A stretch of DNA of 64,000 nucleotides from Bathymodiolus brooksi (lineage: Eukaryota > Mollusca > Bivalvia > Mytilida > Modiolidae): contig OY804588.1 of assembly GCA_963680875.1 (NCBI GenBank), positions 79,694,829-79,758,828 of the forward strand. The letters run 5' to 3'. Positions 46,401-58,200 of the stretch are shown here, in pieces. The position numbers were made by a program, and so were the translations under genes. Below the pieces are notes generated by a model. The model had not been told where the DNA came from. It ran no database searches and saw nothing but the letters and a program-made list of their open reading frames with translations. Positions within the stretch are counted from its first letter, which is position 1; every line of letters begins with the position of its first letter.

Positions 46401-49400
46401 AGGGTTCGTTGTTGTTCTATGTTTGGTTTTCTATGTAGTGTTTTACTGTAATCTGTTTTAGTAGAGTTCGTTGTTGTTCTATCTTTAGTTTTCTATGTAG
46501 TGTTTTACCGTAATCTGTTTTAGTAGAGTTCGTTGTTGTTTTATCTTTGGTTTTCTATGTAGTGTTTTACCGTAATCTGTTTTAGTAGAGTTCGTTGTTG
46601 TTCTATGTTTGGTTTTCTATGTAGTGTTTTATCGTAATCTGTTTTAGTAGAGTTCGTTGTTGTTTTATCTTTTGTTTTCTATGTAGTGTTTTGCCGTAAT
46701 CTGTTTTAGTAGGGTTCGTTGTTGGTCTATCTTTGGTTTTCTATGTAGTGTTTTACTGTAATCTGTTTTAGTAGGGTTCGTTGTTGTTCTATGTTTGGTT
46801 TTCTATGTAGTGTTTTATCGTAATCTGTTTTAGTAGGGTTCGTTGTTGTTCTATGTTTGGTTTTCTATGTAGTGTTTTACTGTAATCTGTTTTAGTAGAG
46901 TTCGTTGTTGTTCTATTTTTGGTTTTCTATGTAGTGTTTTACTGTAATCTGTTTTAGTAGAGTTCGTTGTTGTTCTATCTTTAGTTTTCTATGTAGTGTT
47001 TTACCGTAATCTGTTTTAGTAGGGTTCGTTGTTGTTTTATCTTTGGTTTTCTATGTAGTGTTTTACCGTAATCTGTTTTAGTAGGGTTCGTTGTTGTTTT
47101 ATCTTTGGTTTTCTATGTAGTGTTTTGCCGTAATCTGTTTTAGTAGGGTTCGTTGTTGTTCTATCTTTGGTTTTCTATGTAGTGTTTTACTGTAATCTGT
47201 TTTAGTAGGGTTCGTTGTTGTTCTATGTTTGGTTTTCTATGTAGTGTTTTACTGTAATCTGTTTTAGTAGAGTTCGTTGTTGTTCTATCTTTAGTTTTCT
47301 ATGTAGTGTTTTACCGTAATCTGTTTTAGTAGAGTTCGTTGTTGTTTTATCTTTGGTTTTCTATGTAGTGTTTTACCGTAATCTGTTTTAGTAGAGTTCG
47401 TTGTTGTTTTATCTTTGGTTTTCTATGTAGTGTTTTAACCGTAATCTGTTTTAGTAGAGTTCGTTGTTGTTCTATCTTTTGTTTTCTACGTAGTGTTTTA
47501 CTGTATTCTGTTTTAGTAGAGTTCGTTGTTGTTGAATCTTTGGTTTTCTATGTAGTGTTTTACCGTAATCTGTTTTAGTAGAGTTCGTTGTTGTTCTATC
47601 TTTTGTTTTCTATGTAGTGTTCTACTGTAATCTGTTTTAGTAGAGTTCGTTGTTGTTCTGTCTTTGGTTTTCTATGTAGTGTTTTACCGTAATCTGTTTT
47701 AGTGGGGTTCGTTGTTGTTCTATCTTTGGTTTTCTATGTAGTGTTTTACCGTAATCTGTTTTAGTGGGGTTCGTTGTTGTTCTATCTTTGGTTTTCTATG
47801 TAGTGTTTTACCGTAATCTGTTTTAGTAGTGTTCGTTGTTGTTCTATCTTTGGTTTTCTATGTAGTGTTTTACTGTAATCTGTTTTAGTAGAGTTCGTTG
47901 TTGTTCTCTCTTTGGTTTTCTATGTAGTGTTTTACCGTAATCTGTTTTAGTGGGGTTCGTTGTTGTTCTATCTTTGGTTTTCTATGTAGTGTTTTACCGT
48001 AATCTGTTTTAGTGGGGTTCGTTGTTGTTCTATCTTTGGTTTTCTATGTAGTGTTTTACCGTAATCTGTTTTAGTAGGGTTCGTTGTTGTTCTATCTTTG
48101 GTTTTCTATGTAGTGTTTTACCGTAATCTGTTTTAGTAGGGTTCGATGTTGTTCTATCTTTGGTTGTCTATGTAGTGTTTTACCGTAATCTGTTTTAGTA
48201 GGGTTCGTTGTTGTTCTATCTTTGGTTTTCTATGTAGTGTTTTACCGTAATCTGTTTTAGTGGGGTTCGTTGTTGTTCTATCTTTGGTTTTCTATGTAGT
48301 GTTTTACCGTAATCTGTTTTAGTAGGGTTCGTTGTTGTTCTATCTTTGGTTTTCTATGTAGTGTTTTACCGTAATCTGTTTTAGTAGGGTTCGTTGTTGT
48401 TCTATCTTTGGTTTTCTATGTAGTGTTTTACCGTAATCTGTTTTAGTAGGGTTCGTTGTTGTTCTATCTTTGGTTTTCTATGTAGTGTTTTACCGTAATC
48501 TGTTTTAGTAGGGTTCGTTGTTGTTCTATCTCTGGTTTTCTATGTAGTGTTTTATCGTAATCTGTTTTAGTAGAGTTCGTTGTTGTTTTATCTTTGGTTT
48601 TCTATGTAGTGTTTTACCATAATCTGTTTTAGTAGGGTTCGTTGTTGTTCTATCTTTGGTTTTCTATGTAGTGTTTTACTGTAATCTGTTTTAGTAGGGT
48701 TCGTTGTTGTTCTATGTTTGGTTTTCTATGTAGTGTTTTATCGTAATCTGTTTTAGTAGAGTTCGTTGTTGTTTTATCTTTTGTTTTCTATGTAGTGTTT
48801 TGCTGTAATCTGTTTTAGTAGGGTTCGTTGTTGGTCTATCTTTGGTTTTCTATGTAGTGTTTTACTGTAATCTGTTTTAGTAGGGTTCGTTGTTGTTCTA
48901 TGTTTGGTTTTCTATGTAGTGTTTTATCGTAATCTGTTTTAGTAGGGTTCGTTGTTGTTCTATGTTTGGTTTTCTATGTAGTGTTTTACTGTAATCTGTT
49001 TTAGTAGAGTTCGTTGTTGTTCTATTTTTGGTTTTCTATGTAGTGTTTTACTGTAATCTGTTTTAGTAGAGTTCGTTGTTGTTCTATCTTTAGTTTTCTA
49101 TGTAGTGTTTTACCGTAATCTGTTTTAGTAGGGTTCGTTGTTGTTTTATCTTTGGTTTTCTATGTAGTGTTTTACCGTAATCTGTTTTAGTAGGGTTCGT
49201 TGTTGTTTTATCTTTGGTTTTCTATGTAGTGTTTTGCCGTAATCTGTTTTAGTAGGGTTCGTTGTTGTTCTATCTTTGATTTTCTATGTAGTGTTTTACT
49301 GTAATCTGTTTTAGTAGGGTTCGTTGTTGTTCTATCTTTGGTTTTTTATGTAGTGTTTTACTGTAATTTGTTTTAGTGGAGTTCGTTGTTGTTTTATCTT

Positions 49401-52400
49401 TGGTTTTCTATGTAGTGTTTTACCGTAATCTGTTTTAGTAGGGTTTGTTGTTGTTCTATCTTTGGTTTTCTATGTAGTGTTTTACCGTAATCTGTTTTAG
49501 TAGAGTTCGTTGTTGTTGAATCTTTGGTTTTCTATGTAGTGTTTTACCGTAATCTGTTTTAGTAGAGTTCGTTGTTGTTCTATCTTTAGTTTTCTATGTA
49601 GTGTTTTACTGTAATCTGTTTTAGTAGAGTTCGTTGTTGTTGAATCTTTGGTTTTCTATGTAGTGTTTTACCGTAATCTGTTTTAGTAGAGTTCGTTGTT
49701 GTTCTATCTCTGGTTTTCTATGTAGTGTTTTACCGTAATCTGTTTTAGGACAGTTCGTTGTTGTTCTATCTTTTGTTTTCTATGTAGTGTTCTACTGTAA
49801 TCTGTTTTAGTAGAGTTCGTTGTTGTTCTGTCTTTGGTTTTCTATGTAGTGTTTTACCGTAATCTGTTTTAGTGGGGTTCGTTGTTGTTCTATCTTTGGT
49901 TTTCTATGTAGTGTTTTACCGTAATCTGTTTTAGTAGAGTTCGTTGTTGTTCTATCTTTGGTTTTCTATGTAGTGTTTTAACCGTAATCTGTTTTAGTAG
50001 AGTTCGTTGTTGTTCTATCTTTTGTTTTCTATGTAGTGTTTTACTGTATTCTGTTTTAGTAGAGTTCGTTGTTGTTGAATCTTTGGTTTTCTATGTAGTG
50101 TTTTACCGTAATCTGTTTTAGTAGAGTTCGTTGTTGTTCTATCTTTTGTTTTCTATGTAGTGTTCTACTGTAATCTGTTTTAGTAGAGTTCGTTGTTGTT
50201 CTGTCTTTGGTTTTCTATGTAGTGTTTTACCGTAATCTGTTTTAGTGGGGTTCGTTGTTGTTCTATCTTTGGTTTTCTATGTAGTGTTTTACCGTAATCT
50301 GTTTTAGTGGGGTTCGTTGTTGTTCTATCTTTGGTTTTCTATGTAGTGTTTTACCGTAATCTGTTTTAGTAGGGTTCGTTGTTGTTCTATCTTTGGTTTT
50401 CTATGTAGTGTTTTACCGTAATCTGTTTTAGTAGGGTTCGTTGTTGTTCTATCTTTGGTTTTCTATGTAGTGTTTTACCGTAATCTGTTTTAGTAGGGTT
50501 CGTTGTTGTTCTATCTTTGGTTTTCTATGTAGTGTTTTACCGTAATCTGTTTTAGTGGGGTTCGTTGTTGTTCTATCTTTGGTTTTCTATGTAGTGTTTT
50601 ACCGTAATCTGTTTTAGTAGGGTTCGTTGTTGTTCTATCTTTGGTTTTCTATGTAGTGTTTTACCGTAATCTGTTTTAGTAGGGTTCGTTGTTGTTCTAT
50701 CTTTGGTTTTCTATGTAGTGTTTTACCGTAATCTGTTTTAGTAGGGTTCGTTGTTGTTCTATCTTTGGTTTTCTATGTAGTGTTTTACCGTAATCTGTTT
50801 TAGTAGGGTTCGTTGTTGTTCTATCTCTGGTTTTCTATGTAGTGTTTTATCGTAATCTGTTTTAGTAGAGTTCGTTGTTGTTTTATCTATGGTTTTCTAT
50901 GTAGTGTTTTACCATAATCTGTTTTAGTAGGGTTCGTTGTTGTTCTATCTTTGGTTTTCTATGTAGTGTTTTACTGTAATCTGTTTTAGTAGGGTTCGTT
51001 GTTGTTCTATGTTTGGTTTTCTATGTAGTGTTTTATCGTAATCTGTTTTAGTAGAGTTCGTTGTTGTTTTATCTTTTGTTTTCTATGTAGTGTTTTGCCG
51101 TAATCTGTTTTAGTAGGGTTCGTTGTTGGTCTATCTTTGGTTTTCTATGTAGTGTTTTACTGTAATCTGTTTTAGTAGGGTTCGTTGTTGTTCTATGTTT
51201 GGTTTTCTATGTAGTGTTTTATCGTAATCTGTTTTAGTAGGGTTCGTTGTTGTTCTATGTTTGGTTTTCTATGTAGTGTTTTACTGTAATCTGTTTTAGT
51301 AGAGTTCGTTGTTGTTCTATTTTTGGTTTTCTATGTAGTGTTTTACTGTAATCTGTTTTAGTAGAGTTCGTTGTTGTTCTATCTTTAGTTTTCTATGTAG
51401 TGTTTTACCGTAATCTGTTTTAGTAGGGTTCGTTGTTGTTTTATCTTTGGTTTTCTATGTAGTGTTTTACCGTAATCTGTTTTAGTAGGGTTCGTTGTTG
51501 TTTTATCTTTGGTTTTCTATGTAGTGTTTTGCCGTAATCTGTTTTAGTAGGGTTCGTTGTTGTTCTATCTTTGATTTTCTATGTAGTGTTTTACTGTAAT
51601 CTGTTTTAGTAGGGTTCGTTGTTGTTCTATCTTTGGTTTTTTATGTAGTGTTTTACTGTAATTTGTTTTAGTGGAGTTCGTTGTTGTTTTATCTTTGGTT
51701 TTCTATGTAGTGTTTTACCGTAATCTGTTTTAGTAGGGTTTGTTGTTGTTCTATCTTTGGTTTTCTATGTAGTGTTTTACCGTAATCTGTTTTAGTAGAG
51801 TTCGTTGTTGTTGAATCTTTGGTTTTCTATGTAGTGTTTTACCGTAATCTGTTTTAGTAGAGTTCGTTGTTGTTCTATCTTTAGTTTTCTATGTAGTGTT
51901 TTACTGTAATCTGTTTTAGTAGAGTTCGTTGTTGTTGAATCTTTGGTTTTCTATGTAGTGTTTTACCGTAATCTGTTTTAGTAGAGTTCGTTGTTGTTCT
52001 ATCTCTGGTTTTCTATGTAGTGTTTTACAGTAATCTGTTTTAGGACAGTTCGTTGTTGTTCTATCTTTTGTTTTCTATGTAGTGTTCTACTGTAATCTGT
52101 TTTAGTAGAGTTCGTTGTTGTTCTGTCTTTGGTTTTCTATGTAGTGTTTTACCGTAATCTGTTTTAGTGGGGTTCGTTGTTGTTCTATCTTTGGTTTTCT
52201 ATGTAGTGTTTTACCGTAATCTGTTTTAGTAGAGTTCGTTGTTGTTCTATCTTTGGTTTTCTATGTAGTGTTTTAACCGTAATCTGTTTTAGTAGAGTTC
52301 GTTGTTGTTCTATCTTTTGTTTTCTATGTAGTGTTTTACTGTATTCTGTTTTAGTAGAGTTCGTTGTTGTTGAATCTTTGGTTTTCTATGTAGTGTTTTA

Positions 52401-55400
52401 CCGTAATCTGTTTTAGTAGAGTTCGTTGTTGTTCTATCTTTTGTTTTCTATGTAGTGTTCTACTGTAATCTGTTTTAGTAGAGTTCGTTGTTGTTCTGTC
52501 TTTGGTTTTCTATGTAGTGTTTTACCGTAATCTGTTTTAGTGGGGTTCGTTGTTGTTCTATCTTTGGTTTTCTATGTAGTGTTTTACCGTAATCTGTTTT
52601 AGTGGGGTTCGTTGTTGTTCTATCTTTGGTTTTCTATGTAGTGTTTTACCGTAATCTGTTTTAGTAGTGTTCGTTGTTGTTCTATCTTTGGTTTTCTATG
52701 TAGTGTTTTACTGTAATCTGTTTTAGTAGAGTTCGTTGTTGTTCTCTCTTTGGTTTTCTATGTAGTGTTTTACCGTAATCTGTTTTAGTGGGGTTCGTTG
52801 TTGTTCTATCTTTGGTTTTCTATGTAGTGTTTTACCGTAATCTGTTTTAGTGGGGTTCGTTGTTGTTCTATCTTTGGTTTTCTATGTAGTGTTTTACCGT
52901 AATCTGTTTTAGTAGGGTTCGTTGTTGTTCTATCTTTGGTTTTCTATGTAGTGTTTTACCGTAATCTGTTTTAGTGGGGTTCGTTGTTGTTCTATCTTTG
53001 GTTGTCTATGTAGTGTTTTACCGTAATCTGTTTTAGTAGGGTTCGTTGTTGTTCTATCTTTGGTTTTCTATGTAGTGTTTTACCGTAATCTGTTTTAGTG
53101 GGGTTCGTTGTTGTTCTATCTTTGGTTTTCTATGTAGTGTTTTACCGTAATCTGTTTTAGTAGGGTTCGTTGTTGTTCTATCTTTGGTTTTCTATGTAGT
53201 GTTTTACCGTAATCTGTTTTAGTAGGGTTCGTTGTTGTTCTATCTTTGGTTTTCTATGTAGTGTTTTACCGTAATCTGTTTTAGTAGGGTTCGTTGTTGT
53301 TCTATCTTTGGTTTTCTATGTAGTGTTTTACCGTAATCTGTTTTAGTAGGGTTCGTTGTTGTTCTATCTCTGGTTTTCTATGTAGTGTTTTATCGTAATC
53401 TGTTTTAGTAGAGTTCGTTGTTGTTTTATCTTTGGTTTTCTATGTAGTGTTTTACCGTAATCTGTTTTAGTAGGGTTCGTTGTTGTTCTATCTTTGGTTT
53501 TCTATGTAGTGTTTTACTGTAATCTGTTTTAGTAGGGTTCGTTGTTGTTCTATGTTTGGTTTTCTATGTAGTGTTTTATCGTAATCTGTTTTAGTAGAGT
53601 TCGTTGTTGTTTTATCTTTTGTTTTCTATGTAGTGTTTTGCCGTAATCTGTTTTAGTAGGGTTCGTTGTTGGTCTATCTTTGGTTTTCTATGTAGTGTTT
53701 TACTGTAATCTGTTTTAGTAGGGTTCGTTGTTGTTCTATGTTTGGTTTTCTATGTAGTGTTTTATCGTAATCTGTTTTAGTAGGGTTCGTTGTTGTTCTA
53801 TGTTTGGTTTTCTATGTAGTGTTTTACTGTAATCTGTTTTAGTAGAGTTCGTTGTTGTTCTATTTTTGGTTTTCTATGTAGTGTTTTACTGTAATCTGTT
53901 TTAGTAGAGTTCGTTGTTGTTCTATCTTTAGTTTTCTATGTAGTGTTTTACCGTAATCTGTTTTAGTAGGGTTCGTTGTTGTTTTATCTTTGGTTTTCTA
54001 TGTAGTGTTTTACCGTAATCTGTTTTAGTAGGGTTCGTTGTTGTTTTATCTTTGGTTTTCTATGTAGTGTTTTGCCGTAATCTGTTTTAGTAGGGTTCGT
54101 TGTTGTTCTATCTTTGGTTTTCTATGTAGTGTTTTACTGTAATCTGTTTTAGTAGGGTTCGTTGTTGTTCTATGTTTGGTTTTCTATGTAGTGTTTTACT
54201 GTAATCTGTTTTAGTAGAGTTCGTTGTTGTTCTATCTTTAGTTTTCTATGTAGTGTTTTACCGTAATCTGTTTTAGTAGAGTTCGTTGTTGTTTTATCTT
54301 TGGTTTTCTATGTAGTGTTTTACCGTAATCTGTTTTAGTAGAGTTCGTTGTTGTTCTATGTTTGGTTTTCTATGTAGTGTTTTATCGTAATCTGTTTTAG
54401 TAGAGTTCGTTGTTGTTTTATCTTTTGTTTTCTATGTAGTGTTTTGCCGTAATCTGTTTTAGTAGGGTTCGTTGTTGGTCTATCTTTGGTTTTCTATGTA
54501 GTGTTTTACTGTAATCTGTTTTAGTAGGGTTCGTTGTTGTTCTATGTTTGGTTTTCTATGTAGTGTTTTATCGTAATCTGTTTTAGTAGGGTTCGTTGTT
54601 GTTCTATGTTTGGTTTTCTATGTAGTGTTTTACTGTAATCTGTTTTAGTAGAGTTCGTTGTTGTTCTATTTTTGGTTTTCTATGTAGTGTTTTACTGTAA
54701 TCTGTTTTAGTAGAGTTCGTTGTTGTTCTATCTTTAGTTTTCTATGTAGTGTTTTACCGTAATCTGTTTTAGTAGGGTTCGTTGTTGTTTTATCTTTGGT
54801 TTTCTATGTAGTGTTTTACCGTAATCTGTTTTAGTAGGGTTCGTTGTTGTTTTATCTTTGGTTTTCTATGTAGTGTTTTGCCGTAATCTGTTTTAGTAGG
54901 GTTCGTTGTTGTTCTATCTTTGGTTTTCTATGTAGTGTTTTACTGTAATCTGTTTTAGTAGGGTTCGTTGTTGTTCTATGTTTGGTTTTCTATGTAATGT
55001 TTTACTGTAATCTGTTTTAGTAGAGTTCGTTGTTGTTCTATCTTTAGTTTTCTATGTAGTGTTTTACCGTAATCTGTTTTAGTAGAGTTCGTTGTTGTTT
55101 TATCTTTGGTTTTCTATGTAGTGTTTTACCGTAATCTGTTTTAGTAGAGTTCGTTGTTGTTTTATCTTTGGTTTTCTATGTAGTGTTTTAACCGTAATCT
55201 GTTTTAGTAGAGTTCGTTGTTGTTCTATCTTTTGTTTTCTACGTAGTGTTTTACTGTATTCTGTTTTAGTAGAGTTCGTTGTTGTTGAATCTTTGGTTTT
55301 CTATGTAGTGTTTTACCGTAATCTGTTTTAGTAGAGTTCGTTGTTGTTCTATCTTTTGTTTTCTATGTAGTGTTCTACTGTAATCTGTTTTAGTAGAGTT

Positions 55401-58200
55401 CGTTGTTGTTCTGTCTTTGGTTTTCTATGTAGTGTTTTACCGTAATCTGTTTTAGTGGGGTTCGTTGTTGTTCTATCTTTGGTTTTCTATGTAGTGTTTT
55501 ACCGTAATCTGTTTTAGTGGGGTTCGTTGTTGTTCTATCTTTGGTTTTCTATGTAGTGTTTTACCGTAATCTGTTTTAGTAGTGTTCGTTGTTGTTCTAT
55601 CTTTGGTTTTCTATGTAGTGTTTTACTGTAATCTGTTTTAGTAGAGTTCGTTGTTGTTCTCTCTTTGGTTTTCTATGTAGTGTTTTACCGTAATCTGTTT
55701 TAGTGGGGTTCGTTGTTGTTCTATCTTTGGTTTTCTATGTAGTGTTTTACCGTAATCTGTTTTAGTGGGGTTCGTTGTTGTTCTATCTTTGGTTTTCTAT
55801 GTAGTGTTTTACCGTAATCTGTTTTAGTAGGGTTCGTTGTTGTTCTATCTTTGGTTTTCTATGTAGTGTTTTACCGTAATCTGTTTTAGTAGGGTTCGAT
55901 GTTGTTCTATCTTTGGTTGTCTATGTAGTGTTTTACCGTAATCTGTTTTAGTAGGGTTCGTTGTTGTTCTATCTTTGGTTTTCTATGTAGTGTTTTACCG
56001 TAATCTGTTTTAGTGGGGTTCGTTGTTGTTCTATCTTTGGTTTTCTATGTAGTGTTTTACCGTAATCTGTTTTAGTAGGGTTCGTTGTTGTTCTATCTTT
56101 GGTTTTCTATGTAGTGTTTTACCGTAATCTGTTTTAGTAGGGTTCGTTGTTGTTCTATCTTTGGTTTTCTATGTAGTGTTTTACCGTAATCTGTTTTAGT
56201 AGGGTTCGTTGTTGTTCTATCTTTGGTTTTCTATGTAGTGTTTTACCGTAATCTGTTTTAGTAGGGTTCGTTGTTGTTCTATCTCTGGTTTTCTATGTAG
56301 TGTTTTATCGTAATCTGTTTTAGTAGAGTTCGTTGTTGTTTTATCTTTGGTTTTCTATGTAGTGTTTTACCATAATCTGTTTTAGTAGGGTTCGTTGTTG
56401 TTCTATCTTTGGTTTTCTATGTAGTGTTTTACTGTAATCTGTTTTAGTAGGGTTCGTTGTTGTTCTATGTTTGGTTTTCTATGTAGTGTTTTATCGTAAT
56501 CTGTTTTAGTAGAGTTCGTTGTTGTTTTATCTTTTGTTTTCTATGTAGTGTTTTGCTGTAATCTGTTTTAGTAGGGTTCGTTGTTGGTCTATCTTTGGTT
56601 TTCTATGTAGTGTTTTACTGTAATCTGTTTTAGTAGGGTTCGTTGTTGTTCTATGTTTGGTTTTCTATGTAGTGTTTTATCGTAATCTGTTTTAGTAGGG
56701 TTCGTTGTTGTTCTATGTTTGGTTTTCTATGTAGTGTTTTACTGTAATCTGTTTTAGTAGAGTTCGTTGTTGTTCTATTTTTGGTTTTCTATGTAGTGTT
56801 TTACTGTAATCTGTTTTAGTAGAGTTCGTTGTTGTTCTATCTTTAGTTTTCTATGTAGTGTTTTACCGTAATCTGTTTTAGTAGGGTTCGTTGTTGTTTT
56901 ATCTTTGGTTTTCTATGTAGTGTTTTACCGTAATCTGTTTTAGTAGGGTTCGTTGTTGTTTTATCTTTGGTTTTCTATGTAGTGTTTTGCCGTAATCTGT
57001 TTTAGTAGGGTTCGTTGTTGTTCTATCTTTGATTTTCTATGTAGTGTTTTACTGTAATCTGTTTTAGTAGGGTTCGTTGTTGTTCTATCTTTGGTTTTTT
57101 ATGTAGTGTTTTACTGTAATTTGTTTTAGTGGAGTTCGTTGTTGTTTTATCTTTGGTTTTCTATGTAGTGTTTTACCGTAATCTGTTTTAGTAGGGTTTG
57201 TTGTTGTTCTATCTTTGGTTTTCTATGTAGTGTTTTACCGTAATCTGTTTTAGTAGAGTTCGTTGTTGTTGAATCTTTGGTTTTCTATGTAGTGTTTTAC
57301 CGTAATCTGTTTTAGTAGAGTTCGTTGTTGTTCTATCTTTAGTTTTCTATGTAGTGTTTTACTGTAATCTGTTTTAGTAGAGTTCGTTGTTGTTGAATCT
57401 TTGGTTTTCTATGTAGTGTTTTACCGTAATCTGTTTTAGTAGAGTTCGTTGTTGTTCTATCTCTGGTTTTCTATGTAGTGTTTTACCGTAATCTGTTTTA
57501 GGACAGTTCGTTGTTGTTCTATCTTTTGTTTTCTATGTAGTGTTCTACTGTAATCTGTTTTAGTAGAGTTCGTTGTTGTTCTGTCTTTGGTTTTCTATGT
57601 AGTGTTTTACCGTAATCTGTTTTAGTGGGGTTCGTTGTTGTTCTATCTTTGGTTTTCTATGTAGTGTTTTACCGTAATCTGTTTTAGTAGAGTTCGTTGT
57701 TGTTCTATCTTTGGTTTTCTATGTAGTGTTTTAACCGTAATCTGTTTTAGTAGAGTTCGTTGTTGTTCTATCTTTTGTTTTCTATGTAGTGTTTTACTGT
57801 ATTCTGTTTTAGTAGAGTTCGTTGTTGTTGAATCTTTGGTTTTCTATGTAGTGTTTTACCGTAATCTGTTTTAGTAGAGTTCGTTGTTGTTCTATCTTTT
57901 GTTTTCTATGTAGTGTTCTACTGTAATCTGTTTTAGTAGAGTTCGTTGTTGTTCTGTCTTTGGTTTTCTATGTAGTGTTTTACCGTAATCTGTTTTAGTG
58001 GGGTTCGTTGTTGTTCTATCTTTGGTTTTCTATGTAGTGTTTTACCGTAATCTGTTTTAGTGGGGTTCGTTGTTGTTCTATCTTTGGTTTTCTATGTAGT
58101 GTTTTACCGTAATCTGTTTTAGTAGTGTTCGTTGTTGTTCTATCTTTGGTTTTCTATGTAGTGTTTTACTGTAATCTGTTTTAGTAGAGTTCGTTGTTGT
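42700..58200 (+). repeat. Tandem duplication of a 125-unit block (7,753 bp)
   Basis: Private variants pair at exactly 7,753: TATCTATGG 43131/50884, GTTTTAGGAC 44284/52037, TTGTCTATG near 45251/53004, CTACGTAG 47486/55239, TTCGATGTTG near 48141/55894, GTTTTAGGAC 49742/57495. 7,753 is 125 units plus three 63-bp units. Within each copy a 13-unit (806 bp) local duplication is also seen (GTTGGTC units, GG at 45918 and 46724, mirrored near 53.67 and 54.48 kb). Agreement fails outside roughly 42.7-50.4 and 50.4-58.2 kb. Confidence 0.9.
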
